NCBI RefSeq assembly: GCF_900129575.1
Contig: NZ_FQWE01000009.1
Coordinates: 62,001-126,000, forward strand
Reading direction: 5' to 3'
Length of the DNA: 64,000 bases
Source of the DNA: Flavobacterium segetis
GTDB lineage: Bacteria; Bacteroidota; Bacteroidia; Flavobacteriales; Flavobacteriaceae
Below the pieces are notes generated by a model that was not told the DNA's origin, did not search any database, and saw nothing but the letters and a program-made list of their open reading frames with translations. Each line of letters starts with the position of its first letter. Position 1 is the stretch's first letter. The position numbers and the translations under genes are program-made. Shown here piece after piece: positions 37,701 through 46,732 of the stretch.

Positions 37701-38012
37701 AAGTTCATTAATGTCGTCAACTAGTGAGATATTAATAATCGACCGACCATTAATATTTTGTCTAACTGTTTTTGTTCCAATGAATGAAAAAATTAAGGTT
37801 GTAGCAGATTGTGGTATATTTAAAGTGTATTTTCCTGACGCATCTGTTAAAGTATTTATTGTGCTTCCTTCTACATTTATTGTTACGCCTTCTGCGATCT
37901 TATTATTATAGGACAAAGTAACTGTTCCAGAGATTTGTTTGTTTTGTCCGTAAATTAATTGAGAGTTTAGTAAAAAAGTTAAAAGAGTAATCGCGAGTAT
38001 TTTTTGAATCAT
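34722..38012 (-). CDS. SusC/RagA family TonB-linked outer-membrane transporter
   Basis: This 1096-residue protein has a signal peptide (MIQKILAITLLTFLLNSQLIYGQ), a CarboxypepD_reg-like domain (about 25-110: ISGTVTLSYNNKIAEGVTINVEG to DINELDNVVITALG, which doubles as the TonB box region), a plug (about 115-230) with LSGKVSGVIVSRNG, IQIRGQNTISG, PLFIIDGIPV and AAAVWGSRAANGVIVITTKKG, and a long barrel ending in SLLFTVLVKY with the expected aromatic C-terminus. It imports a ligand delivered by SusD using TonB energy. No glycoside hydrolase, regulator or sigma/anti-sigma pair is adjacent, so this is not a standard polysaccharide locus. The substrate is unknown. Confidence 0.95.
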   Translation of the reverse strand: MIQKILAITLLTFLLNSQLIYGQNKQISGTVTLSYNNKIAEGVTINVEGSTINTLTDASGKYTLNIPQSATTLIFSFIGTKTVRQNINGRSIINISLVDDINELDNVVITALGVKGERDKFASSVTSLKGNTIAKSGETGVLNGLSGKVSGVIVSRNGGDPGAGSYIQIRGQNTISGNAQPLFIIDGIPVSNSSDNIGAAKSNGIIQQSRINDINPDDIERVEVLKGASAAAVWGSRAANGVIVITTKKGKNTGGKIDISFKSTVSFDQVNKSHKLQTRYGQGSDGIYNQSNRASFGDIISDRLGGEDQYITNPTAAGYQGYVTLADGSLRYTIAAGNSANPHGGKRDTSTFDHTKDAFQTGYFVDNSFNISGGNEKSTFALSFGNLNQDGVVRSASDYERKTVRLNVTNKLTNWFTATANIGYTKINSNRVQEGDNADGILLSSLRTPADFNNNFYNGTYTDPSGQLFPNAHVSYRNPLGKDLNTIYANPNWNITNNYNSSEVDRIVGSLQLDLTPVDWLTTTARVGIDNYNDNRLERFARNSANFPRGLLSKNWVTEKQFNTDLFVIAKKTISADFNGSLLLGFNYNSRRRESLTGSITNFIIPTAPDILTNAISTNLSASNFNSLNVTYGFYAQADFEAYDMLFLTLTGRNEAASTFGNKTKNNFFFPSAALAWQFSKLELFNDQSLFNFGKLRLTWGQVGIQPQPYQNFNNFNAANYIDGFSSGLSGISAIYNGGYVQSTIAGNDSLRPEIKTETEVGVDFRFFKNRVSFAATAYFNKTKDVILPISLPASTGFTTYNSNAAELENKGIELEMDLDVIKINDFKWNISANFSTNKNKVISLAGANSYSLPDSFIANASLVVGQPFGVFLSTDFLKNDSGSYVLDTNGFPQAGTGVEVIGNPNPEWRAGIGSTFSYKDFALFMLFDTVQGNDIFNGTRGSLYAFGTHADVGNTATAPTGGIKDVSGKTIAAGTTFQGEITDFGAGPVALNQAWYQGRGSASNTASYKQFIEDGSASRLREVTLSYSLKNVKFFKSNQLSKINFSLTGRNLILWTKYSGTDPESNVTGAGLARGQDWFTNPSTKSLLFTVLVKY

Positions 38013-38535
38013 AAAGGTAAATTTTAATTATAGATAGGTAATTAATTTAAATTAAGCAATTTTTAAAGTGGTATTATAATTAGTAACCCAAATTATTTAA
38101 TATCATCGTCTTATGAATTTTATTGAAAGATTTAAATGAAAATAAACAATTCTTTAATAAAACTTTAAGCTTTATTTAGAATAATTTGCGAATTTATATA
38201 TTATAATTTGTTTAGAACTTACACAATTCATAAATTTTCATATATAATTTATAAGTTTTATAATAAATTTCTCATTGATTTTTATACTCATCACTGCCGC
38301 TTGAAATAAGAGTTAACGGTGCTCTGTTTAAATTTTATTGAATATATTATAATTTTCAATTCAGTATTCAAACTAATACTTTAATCAATTCTAATAAGAT
38401 TTAGGAAATTCGCTTTTTTAAATTCTCTGATAATGATTTTAAAAAAAAAGTTTTAATCTCTTAGTGTAAATAAAATAAACCATTATTTAGCTATTGCTTG
38501 TTCAAAACTCCTTTTATTCTAATTATATGTAATGA
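38013..38535. other. Non-coding gap upstream of susC
   Basis: This 523-base, very AT-rich region should hold the susC promoter. The minus strand has TAATTTGG near 38090, one base from the -7 consensus. At 38212-38260 there is a short stretch that resembles 46437-46490 upstream of hsdM, perhaps a worn repeat. No gene is seen. Confidence 0.45.
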
Positions 38536-40311
38536 CTACTTAGATATCGGAATATTAATAGCTCTTTTCAATATTAACAGACCAAATATAGCAGATAGCG
38601 CAGAGGCTATTAGTACGCTTAATTTTGCACCATTCAAAATCGAACCATCAAAAGCTGCGCTTGCAACAACAATTGACATGGTAAAACCGACGCCAGCTAA
38701 GCATGCTGCCCCAATTAGTTGAAGCCAAGTAATTTCTTTGGATAAAGAAGCCAGATTAAATTTGGATGCCATCCAACAAAATCCCACTATACCCAGAGGT
38801 TTTCCAATACATAATCCCACTATTATGCCGAAATTAACAGGGGTAATTATATTGTATTGTACTCCAACTAATACTATTCCAGTGTTAAAGAAAGCAAATA
38901 AAGGTAGTATTAGATAATTAACTCCTTTTTCTAATGAATGCTCTAAATCTTCTCCAGGACCAGTTAATCTGTTAATAGCTTTATTTATCGATTGTATGGA
39001 ACTACGCCTAATATTTTCTTGACGATTGTCTAATTCTTTAACATTAACTATTTCTTGTTTAAATATCACGCTGGCCTGAGCTGCAATACCTATTAAATTT
39101 CCTTTTCTTCTAGATGGAATTGCTATTGCAGTTATAACCCCAGCAAGGGTTGCATGCAGTCCGCTTTGATAAATAAAAAACCAAAGAAAAACGCCTAAAA
39201 CGATGTAAATTGCGTTAGAATACACTTTGTAATAGTTAAGAATTCCCATTATTATTACAATAACTAGTGCCACAGTAAATGCATTAATATGAAAGCCGTC
39301 TCCATAAAATAATGCGATGACAATAATAGCACCTAAGTCATCAGAAATAGCTAATGCAGAGATAAAAGTCTTTAACGCCATGGGTACCTTGCTTCCTAGC
39401 ATCGACATAAATCCTAATGTGAAGGCGATATCAGTAGCCATTGGAACTCCCCAGCCGTGAGCACTCTCCTCATTGTAGTTGATTAATGCATACAATAACG
39501 CTGGAATTATCATACCGCCAAGTGCTCCTATAACAGGCATAGTGGCCTTTTTTATATTCGATAATTCTCCAAAAATTATTTCTCTTTTTATCTCTAATCC
39601 TATTAACAAAAAGAAAATTGCCATCAATCCATCGTTAATCCAGGTTTCTAAAGGCAAAAGAAAGTTGTATTCACCGGCAGAAAAGCCTAATTTAAAATCG
39701 CGCAAAAATTCGTATTCTTCACTAAAACCTATATTTGCAAAAATCAGGGCGACTATAGCAGCAACTAACAGTACCAACGCAGCCGATGCTCCCCATTTTA
39801 CAAAACTCTCCATGGCTTGCGCAACAGGTCTATTTTTAATGCGTTCAATATATTCTATAAGCGCATTTTCATCCCAAGCACCATCATATAAAACACCGTT
39901 TACAGTAACAGCTGGCACTAACTTTACTTCATCCTTTTCAGCAAGAATGATATTATTTTTTAATTCTTTAGTTATTTCTAACGAATTATATTTTTCTTTA
40001 AATTTTTGAAAATCAATACCTAGATTTTTAGCCATACTATCAACAATGTCTGGCGTATATTCTCCTTGATGATCTAATAGCAATAAATCCATTTCATTAA
40101 GTTTACCAAATGATTTGGCAGTCAAAACTGCCCTTGTGGTTAGCTTGAACTCAGCGTTGTTTACATCGTTAGAAAAATATTGAAATTTCATATTAATCGT
40201 ATCGCCATAATGTTTGACTACATTATTTAGAATGTGGCGACCATTTCGAGCAATTTTCTTAGTGTAGTCTAAAAACACGACTAGTTCTACTTGGATATCT
40301 TTATGCATCAA
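38536..40311 (-). CDS. nhaA: NhaA Na+/H+ antiporter with N-terminal cysteine-less DsbA-like domain
   Basis: This 591-residue fusion begins with a thioredoxin-fold domain of the DsbA/FrnE type (about residues 1-165): VELVVFLDYTKKIARNGRHI at the position where family members have a CxxC, an inserted helical part, and the cis-proline region KLVPAVTVNGVLYDGAWDENALIEYI. Neither active-site cysteine is present. Residues about 175-591 are a full NhaA antiporter with eleven to twelve helices, GLEIKREIIFGELS, MATDIAFTLGFMSMLG and the paired aspartates of LAISDDLGAIIVIALF that bind Na+ and protons. Fusions of NhaA to thioredoxin-like domains are known in other phyla, often at the C-terminus. The domain here is likely a sensor or structural module in the cytosol. 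It forms its own transcription unit. Confidence 0.9.
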   Translation of the reverse strand: MMHKDIQVELVVFLDYTKKIARNGRHILNNVVKHYGDTINMKFQYFSNDVNNAEFKLTTRAVLTAKSFGKLNEMDLLLLDHQGEYTPDIVDSMAKNLGIDFQKFKEKYNSLEITKELKNNIILAEKDEVKLVPAVTVNGVLYDGAWDENALIEYIERIKNRPVAQAMESFVKWGASAALVLLVAAIVALIFANIGFSEEYEFLRDFKLGFSAGEYNFLLPLETWINDGLMAIFFLLIGLEIKREIIFGELSNIKKATMPVIGALGGMIIPALLYALINYNEESAHGWGVPMATDIAFTLGFMSMLGSKVPMALKTFISALAISDDLGAIIVIALFYGDGFHINAFTVALVIVIIMGILNYYKVYSNAIYIVLGVFLWFFIYQSGLHATLAGVITAIAIPSRRKGNLIGIAAQASVIFKQEIVNVKELDNRQENIRRSSIQSINKAINRLTGPGEDLEHSLEKGVNYLILPLFAFFNTGIVLVGVQYNIITPVNFGIIVGLCIGKPLGIVGFCWMASKFNLASLSKEITWLQLIGAACLAGVGFTMSIVVASAAFDGSILNGAKLSVLIASALSAIFGLLILKRAINIPISK

Positions 40312-40635
40312 TAATTGTTTAAAAGATTTATCGCATTACAATTTAATAATGAATTTGAGTGCTGCAAGATGAAATCAGTACTAAAATGAGTGAATTAGCT
40401 CAAGTCGTGGTCCTTATTATTCTATAAATATTCACTTATTGGTTTTACTTGTGGTTTGCAGTGCTTATAAGCTCAAGAAGTATCAAATATGATGTAAGCT
40501 ACTTATCATAAATATTTTATCTCATTAATCTCATACTTTTTTAAAATTTTGAGTTTTTTTAATCGATAAAAAAAATAATCAGCTGCACTTTTATATTGCA
40601 CTTTTTATAATCAAACGGGAAAACCTTATTCTAGA
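40312..40635. other. Non-coding gap, nothing recognised
   Basis: This 324-base AT-rich region lies between nhaA and the reductase gene downstream on the same strand. It should contain the nhaA promoter. No repeat, RNA or frame of interest was seen. Confidence 0.5.
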
Positions 40636-41637
40636 TTATATTTTGACGATCATTTTTCCTTTGTTTTTTCCTCTAAATAAATCTATAAAAGCAGTAGGTA
40701 TTTTATCAAAACCCTCTATAATAGTTTCTATATAGTGGAGTTTGCCTTGCTGTAACCACTCTGTTAATTGCATAATTGCCTCGGGGTGTTTGTCTGCATA
40801 ATTGGAAATTACGAAACCTTGCATAGAAGAACTTGTTTTGATTAAGAATGGTTGTACACTAATACTTCTTGTAAGTTCTGTGCTATTGTAAACAGAAATA
40901 GCACCGCAGTTTACTGTTCTTGAGAACTTGTTGATATTAAAAAGTACAGCTTCAGAGATTTCTCCTCCCACATTATCAAAATAAATATCCACCCCTTCAG
41001 GACAAGATTTAGCAATTGCTTCGTTCATGTTCTTTGTCGTATTATAATTGATGGCTTCATCAAAGCCGAATTGAGATTTTAGCATGTCCACCTTTTCATC
41101 CGTTCCGGCAATTCCCACTACTTTTAAACCAAGTATTTTGCCAATTTGACCTACAACGCTTCCCACCGCTCCTGCTGCACCTGATACTAGTAGTGTTTCA
41201 CCTTTTTTAGGTTTTCCAATTTCAGTTAATCCCAAATATGCAGTGAGTCCTGTCATTCCTAAAACGCCGAGATACGCTGAGAGAGCTGCTTTATCTGGAT
41301 CTACTATTAAAAGTTGATCGGTTTTTATTATTTGAGTTTCTTTCCATTCCAACATACCAGCAACGTGATCGCCTACGCTATATTTTGTGTTCTTGGATGC
41401 TAAAACTTCAGCAACAGCGCCAGATAGTATTGGTTTATTGAGCTCAAATGGCTTGATATATGACTTCGTATCACTCATTCTTCCCCTTAAATAAGGATCC
41501 ACAGAAATATATTTGGAACTTAATAAAACTTCTCCTTCTTGTAAATCAGCAATGACAGAAGAGGTAAACTCAAAATCTGTCAGCTCAGGAATTCCTGTAG
41601 GTCTGTTTTTTAAATTAATTGTTTTTGTTGTGTTCAT
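40636..41637 (-). CDS. NADP-dependent medium-chain oxidoreductase (PTGR/CurA-like)
   Basis: This 333-residue zinc-free medium-chain reductase matches the leukotriene B4 dehydrogenase/CurA subgroup: LKNRPTGIPELTDFEF at the start, SKYISVDPYLRGRMSDTKSY, GVLGMTGLTAYLGLTEIGKPKKGETLLVSGAAGAVGSVVGQIGK with the AxxGxxG nucleotide loop, PEGVDIYFDNVGGEISEAVL and IEGFDKIPTAFIDLFRGKNKGKMIVK at the end. It should reduce the C=C bond of alpha,beta-unsaturated aldehydes or ketones with NADPH, a detoxification role. It stands next to a gene-poor decayed stretch (41638-43445). Confidence 0.9.
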   Translation of the reverse strand: MNTTKTINLKNRPTGIPELTDFEFTSSVIADLQEGEVLLSSKYISVDPYLRGRMSDTKSYIKPFELNKPILSGAVAEVLASKNTKYSVGDHVAGMLEWKETQIIKTDQLLIVDPDKAALSAYLGVLGMTGLTAYLGLTEIGKPKKGETLLVSGAAGAVGSVVGQIGKILGLKVVGIAGTDEKVDMLKSQFGFDEAINYNTTKNMNEAIAKSCPEGVDIYFDNVGGEISEAVLFNINKFSRTVNCGAISVYNSTELTRSISVQPFLIKTSSSMQGFVISNYADKHPEAIMQLTEWLQQGKLHYIETIIEGFDKIPTAFIDLFRGKNKGKMIVKI

Positions 41638-42840
41638 AGTTTATTTATTATGTTACTTTTTCATTTTAAAAAGTTAATGCTAGATATCAATGATTTTGAT
41701 ACGTCCTAGGGCCTATAGTAAAAGGAAGCTCAAAATAGATTAAATACCATTATTTACAGTAATCTTTATTGTGTTCTATCACTATTCATGTAATTATATT
41801 GTTACACTTGATGGCATTATATCATTTTTTTAGTATAAAAATGTATAATTTACTTTTTAGAAATCACAAGCATGCTGGCTAAGCGTCTAAATAAACATTC
41901 TACTTTTCTGGTTACCCAAACTTTGTAAAAAATATTTTAACTATACTTTACTATTTGTCTCCATTTATTTTATCTCCATTTACTACCAAGTGCTTTCTAC
42001 AAATTTATAATCGAAAATAATTGATCTAATTTGCTATCTATACTATTTAGCGTTGTAATTCATTCTGTTAGCAAATCTAAATAGCTGTCTAATTATTTTT
42101 AAGTAACTCTGTAAAATTTTCTTCGACTGGAGCTAACGCTTACATTTACATCTTTCTAAACTCGAATTTTTTAGTTTCAGATTTGTAAAAAAATAATTTT
42201 TATCGTTTTTAAAATTAAAGGAACGCTTTGCTTTAAATTAAGTATTTCAGACATCTACTTTTAAAGAAAGATTGATGTATATTCTTTTTTATAGAATAAG
42301 TATTTATGAAATGTAAATATATATTCATCATATAAATACCTTATCATTAAATTCTGTGGCATTGATCGAGTACTGTTGAATAACGTAAATTTTTAAATAT
42401 ATAGTATCGTTTATGTATTATTTTACTTAAATATTGCTAGGTGTATGTCAAATAAAGAGCGATGTGATGCCTAATTTTTGCTAATTCTTGTGCTGTTGCT
42501 CAACTCATTTCTTTACTATGTATTGCTACTCCTATCGCTAAACTAAAACCACCGTTTTAAATTTGTTCGATGCTTATTTTTTATTTACACTTTTTTCTCC
42601 TTTTTTTCCACTCAATAAGTACGTTTAATTTACTATCACAACAAGCTGAAAAATCTATTGTAAAAAGTGCTTTAGAAGTGGCATATCGATCAATTAATCC
42701 CACCTATACTTTTGACCAACTTACTTATAAAGTTAAAACATTATTTTTTTTATTAGGATTACCACAACCACTTGTTGTTATTTTTGTTGTGTATATTATT
42801 TTTATTATTGTAAGATGTAAAATGGCATATATTTTATTTA
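41638..42840. other. Gene-poor AT-rich stretch, probable decayed DNA
   Basis: About 1.2 kb without a convincing gene. A plus-strand frame of 93 codons at 42570-42851 has a partly protein-like middle (AEKSIVKSALEVAYRSINPT) but very hydrophobic, AT-driven ends and no recognisable relatives; I do not call it. The next feature is a heavily mutated pseudogene, so this stretch may hold further gene remnants beyond recognition. Confidence 0.5.
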
Positions 42841-43445
42841 TTACTGACTAAGCGCTTTTTCAATAGCCGTCTCACCAGCTAGAATTTTGAAAACTTGATT
42901 TTGTTTTACAACATCATTTAAAACCTCAACTAAGGTTTGGGCAACATCTGTTCTTAAAATACTTCCTTAATTATTTATTTTTTCTTTCTTTTAATTGAAT
43001 TTTACCTGTTCCTTCTTCGTCATTAAATGAGCCAAGTCTTACTATAGTAAAGTTTAGGCCACAGCTTTTTAAATAATTATTAGCATTTTTTTTTGCTTTC
43101 AAATAGTCTTCAAGTGCGTCACTTGCATAGGGATTGTCAGCTCCCATTGAAATACGCATGACATATTTTTTTACTCGAGTTTTTTTACAAGCATCAATCA
43201 GTCTTTTTGCTCCTTCTTAATTGCCTTCAAATATAATTTTACCTTTTGACACTGCTGCAAAAGTCATTTTGTGTGCATTTATAACAGTATGATTTAAATC
43301 TTGTTCTAAATCAGCTAGAATCACTGTAATATTTTTTTTTCAAATTGTTTCTTTTGTTCTTGCGTCCTCACCATTGCAACTAATACATTTTGAAATTTAT
43401 TTGTTATTTTATCTTATCTTTTACAATAATAAATTTATTTTCATA
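42841..43445 (-). pseudogene. Decayed NAD(P)-binding (atypical SDR, NmrA/YwnB-like) gene
   Basis: Read on the minus strand from about 43445 to the stop at 42841, pieces of one protein appear in successive frames. They are KITNKFQNVLVAMVRTQEQ, then TVILADLEQDLNHTVINA, an in-frame stop after IIFEGN, EGAKRLIDACKKTRVKKYVM, RISMGADNPYASDALEDYL, GLNFTIVRLGSFNDEEGTGKIQL, a stop, and finally in another frame GSILRTDVAQTLVEVLNDVVK to AGETAIEKALSQ. The order and spacing match the short NAD(P)H-binding proteins that carry SSMGADNP, YTIVRPG and EGTGKI motifs. The N-terminal nucleotide-binding loop is no longer readable. At least three frameshifts and two stops make it a pseudogene. It sits between two oxidoreductase genes of the same strand. 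Confidence 0.85.
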
Positions 43446-44438
43446 TTAATTTTTTTTTGACATTTTAACAATCACCTTCCCTTTGGCTCTTCCTGTTGCT
43501 AAATATAAATAAGCTTCAATACCATCTTCGAAAGGATAAATTAAATCGATTGTTGGTTTAATAGCTCCATCTTCAACCATTCTACTAATCATATTCAGTT
43601 GCTCAACATCAGGCTGCATCCATGTTAGTTTATAAATCGCAGACTTTTTATCGATTAGTTTTGATAAGTTTTCAGGTAAATTATAATCTTTTATACCCAT
43701 ATGTTTAGCTGTATCTTCATCAGGTGGGCCAGAAATTGTTGTCACTTTTCCACCATCTTTGATGATTTCAAAAGCATCAAAGGTATAATCACCTCCTAAA
43801 GTGTCAAAAACAATATCTAAATTATTTGCGACCTTTTTGTAATCTTCAGTTTTATAATCGATTACTCGGTCAGCACCTAATGCTTTGACCCAGTCTACAT
43901 TTTTGCTGCTAGTAGTCGTGTATACGATAGCTCCTTTAACCTTCGCATACTGTATTGCAAAGGATCCTACACCTCCGGATCCAGCATGAATAAGAATTCT
44001 GTCATTTTTTTTAATTCCAATATTTTCCAGAGCTTGAATTGCTGTCAGTCCTGTTAATGGAAGTCCTGCCGCTTCTTCAAAAGTACTATTTTTTGGTTTT
44101 ATCGCTACTAAATCGCTTGTAACGCTAACAAATTCTGCTAGGGTGCCCATTTGTTCTTGTGGTACTCTTGCATATACTTCATCACCGATTGTGAAATTGT
44201 TTACATCTGAACCTTTATCAACCACGATACCACTTAAATCAAAACCAATTGTACTAGGTAAGTTTAAAGAAATCATATCTTTCAATTTACCCTCCACCAT
44301 TTTATAATCAATAGGATTTAATGAAGCTGCTTTTACTTCAACTAAGATATCATTTGCTTTTAAAGAAGGTCTTGCAATCTCATTAATAGACAAGCTGTCT
44401 TTGATTTCACCATATTTTACTATTTGTAGCGCTTTCAT
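43446..44438 (-). CDS. NADP-dependent quinone-type medium-chain oxidoreductase
   Basis: This 330-residue protein belongs to the zinc-independent quinone oxidoreductase group: MKALQIVKYGEIKDSLSINEIARPSLKANDILVEVKAASLNPIDYKM at the start, TIGFDLSGIVVDKGSDV, AGLPLTGLTAIQALENIGIKKNDRILIHAGSGGVGSFAIQYAKVKGA with the nucleotide loop, DIVFDTLGGDYTFDAFEIIKDGGKV and the closing YLYLATGRAKGKVIVKM. It should reduce quinones or enones with NADPH. A pseudogene lies directly downstream, and the next gene upstream on the same strand encodes a flavin reductase-like protein after a 516-base gap. Confidence 0.9.
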   Translation of the reverse strand: MKALQIVKYGEIKDSLSINEIARPSLKANDILVEVKAASLNPIDYKMVEGKLKDMISLNLPSTIGFDLSGIVVDKGSDVNNFTIGDEVYARVPQEQMGTLAEFVSVTSDLVAIKPKNSTFEEAAGLPLTGLTAIQALENIGIKKNDRILIHAGSGGVGSFAIQYAKVKGAIVYTTTSSKNVDWVKALGADRVIDYKTEDYKKVANNLDIVFDTLGGDYTFDAFEIIKDGGKVTTISGPPDEDTAKHMGIKDYNLPENLSKLIDKKSAIYKLTWMQPDVEQLNMISRMVEDGAIKPTIDLIYPFEDGIEAYLYLATGRAKGKVIVKMSKKN

Positions 44439-44954
44439 ATCAATTTATTTTAATTTTTAATTTTGGTATAGCGTGAGTGCTATTAATTTTAAATAATAAT
44501 TTTCAACAAAGTATAATTATTTAGCTGCTTTTTATAAAAATCTTGTAAGACAGCTTTATACTTTTTTATCTAAACCTGTAATAATTCATTTCAACAAGTT
44601 GATTTTTTTTCATAATATGTGTTGATAATTACTAAATAAATTACAGTCGAAATCTCCAAAAGATCAAAGAAGCAGACAAAACCTGAAATTTTGTGCACCA
44701 TCGTAATTTAGATTACTAAATATATATTTTCTTTGGAGATGTTAAAACTTATTATCGAAATAGCAAAAGAATTGACCTTTTGAGAAGGAATATTTTCTTT
44801 TAATGAAAGTTATTACTTTTTCTTTTTTTAAAACTAATTTGGTAAAAGAAGATTCGTATCCGACAGATGATTTTATCAAGAAGTTTTTTTAAAGTTTATA
44901 GTAGATAAAGAAAGTAAAACAAAAAGGTGTGTTGTTTCTGATGAATTTTACTCA
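44439..44954. other. Non-coding gap, nothing recognised
   Basis: A 516-base AT-rich region between two reductase genes on the same strand. Short plus-strand pieces (for example around 44735-44780, EMLKLIIEIAKELTF) are interrupted by stops and may be remnants of an old gene, but I cannot name it. Confidence 0.4.
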
Positions 44955-45623
44955 TTAACTCTCAAAAACCACCGCATCGGTTTTGGCTCCTAATTTGGTT
45001 AGTGCCTCTGAAATGGCAGTTACGAATTTCGGTGGGCCACATACGTAAAAATGCTGTTTAAAATTGTCTATTTTTTCTTTGAGAAAAGCATAGTCAATTC
45101 TTCCTTCTTCATACCCTTCTTTATTTTCATCAGTAAGTGTGTTGATAAAATTATCACCAAGCATATTTCTCAATTCTTCATCAAGAATTATATCGGCTTC
45201 GGTTTTATTGGTAAAAATTAGTTTGTTATTAGCAATTTTGTTGTCAGCTTGCAACTTTCTCAATATGGCAATAAAAGGTGTAATACCAGCACCTCCAGCA
45301 ATAAACACGCCTTCCCCTTTATATTCAATTGCACCCCAAACATCACGAATAATTAATTCATCATCTTGTTTTAACTTTCCAAGTTCTTTTGTAACCCCGT
45401 TGTGACTATCATAAATTTTAATTGTAAACTCCAGATTTTTATCATCATTTAAACTGGTAAACGTAAAAGGTCGTTTTTCATCTTTTAGTTTTGCGGTGTT
45501 TATAGAAACATCAGTTGCCTGTCCAGCTATAAACTTGAAACCATCTGGTTTCTCAATTGTAAAACGTTTTACATCGTGAGTTACTACTTCAACTGAAATT
45601 ATCTTTACTATATGATTTTTCAT
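44955..45623 (-). CDS. FAD/NAD-binding ferredoxin reductase-like protein
   Basis: This 222-residue protein has the ferredoxin-NADP reductase layout: an FAD-binding barrel with GFKFIAGQATDVSI and the RPFTFTS flavin motif (RxFTxxS), LGKLKQDDELIIRDVWGAIEY, then the NAD(P) domain beginning GVFIAGGAGITPFIAILRKL, and CGPPKFVTAISEALTKLGAK with a C-terminal FES end. No iron-sulfur domain is present. It is short for the family but complete, as in the stand-alone flavodoxin reductases of Bacteroidetes. Its electron acceptor is unknown. It is followed upstream on the same strand by a small ORF (45655-45876). Confidence 0.88.
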   Translation of the reverse strand: MKNHIVKIISVEVVTHDVKRFTIEKPDGFKFIAGQATDVSINTAKLKDEKRPFTFTSLNDDKNLEFTIKIYDSHNGVTKELGKLKQDDELIIRDVWGAIEYKGEGVFIAGGAGITPFIAILRKLQADNKIANNKLIFTNKTEADIILDEELRNMLGDNFINTLTDENKEGYEEGRIDYAFLKEKIDNFKQHFYVCGPPKFVTAISEALTKLGAKTDAVVFES

Positions 45624-45654
45624 TATTTTTATTTAGCAAGAATTAATGCTGTAA

Positions 45655-45876
45655 CTATGAACTAGGTCGTCCTTTTAATCGAATATCAATTCTTTTTTTC
45701 TTAACGGTTAATCTTTTCATTAAGTCCATTATGGTAGCGTCTTTTGTCTCCGCATAAATTTTGTTGAGTTCCAGTACAAGTCGTTTTGCTTCTCTTGAAG
45801 CTATTACTCTGTCACTATTACTCATATTACTCATTTTGGCATTTTCAAATAATTCTGCCTCTTCTACAATTCCCAT
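45655..45876 (-). CDS. Small hypothetical protein, 73 residues
   Basis: A short charged protein (MGIVEEAELFENAKMSN) with a helical middle (SREAKRLVLELNKIYAETKDATIMDLMKRL) and a basic end (TVKKKRIDIRLKGRPSS). It has no cysteine, membrane segment or signal peptide. A purine-rich AAAAGAT sequence stands just before the ATG. It lies 31 bases before the ferredoxin reductase-like gene on the same strand, so it is probably co-transcribed. No family is recognised; the composition is consistent with a real cytosolic protein. Confidence 0.55.
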   Translation of the reverse strand: MGIVEEAELFENAKMSNMSNSDRVIASREAKRLVLELNKIYAETKDATIMDLMKRLTVKKKRIDIRLKGRPSS

Positions 45877-46732
45877 ATCTTTTATTTTTCTGATAATAAT
45901 TTTATTAATTCTCCTATTTATAATTTCTTGGTCGCAAGTAAATATATGTTAAATATTTTGTTACTTCAGTTTTTGACTAACTATTTATTATTGTCATTTT
46001 AGATCTTTAACATCAGTTAAAAAAACAATTCTGCTTTTTGTAAAAAAATACTCATTATATCTATCAAATGGACGAACAAATTTGCAAGATACATCACCCA
46101 TTGAATTCTTATGCTTTGATTGAGATCTTTGAATTTATATCATAATTTATAGTCTATTTTCTGCTTTTTGCTTTGCTTTTTGTCTTTGAAATATATTATG
46201 TTTTAAAATAAAATTCTTTATCAAAGCAAAACTTTATCTTACTAACTAATTTACTTCTAAAATAAGCTCATAATTATTAAATGATTTTTTTTAAATCAAA
46301 ATTCTAATTCGTAATAATTGTGAATAATTCCATATTTACAAAACTTTAATTTAAAATTGTAGCTCTAAAGCTATTTGTAATGTAAATCTATTTCGTCATT
46401 CAATTCAACACGTGAAGGTAATTAATATTAATTATTTGGCACTTATACAATTCATAAAATTTTCTATATAATTCGAAGGTTAATAATGAAATATTGTAAA
46501 CTGTTGGCCACTGAGGAGAATAAATTGAATTCCAAAAGTTTGTTAGCGATAAATTGATCGTATTATCTAGCCTAAGTTTTTGATTCTTTTTTTTTAAATG
46601 TGGTTTTCCGTAAACAATTTTAATAATGTAGTGGTACCATTGCTAAGTAAGAATATGCACCAAATTTCATTTTGATTATTTGCTTACCAATCAAAAACTG
46701 TTATCTTTAAAAATTAAATTTTATACAATACA
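45877..46732. other. Long AT-rich gap upstream of the restriction locus
   Basis: This 856-base region separates the minus-strand reductase unit from plus-strand hsdM. I saw no frame or RNA. Part of it (46437-46490) resembles 38212-38260 upstream of susC, possibly a worn repeat. The hsdM promoter should lie near its right end. Confidence 0.5.

Noticed and set aside
39479..40009. A 176-codon frame on the plus strand.
   Set aside because: It is antisense to the conserved nhaA coding region and is low in complexity; a shadow frame.
42570..42851. A 93-codon plus-strand frame.
   Set aside because: Its ends are AT-driven hydrophobic runs, it overlaps the end of the NAD(P)-binding pseudogene, and I recognise no family; support is too weak to call a gene.
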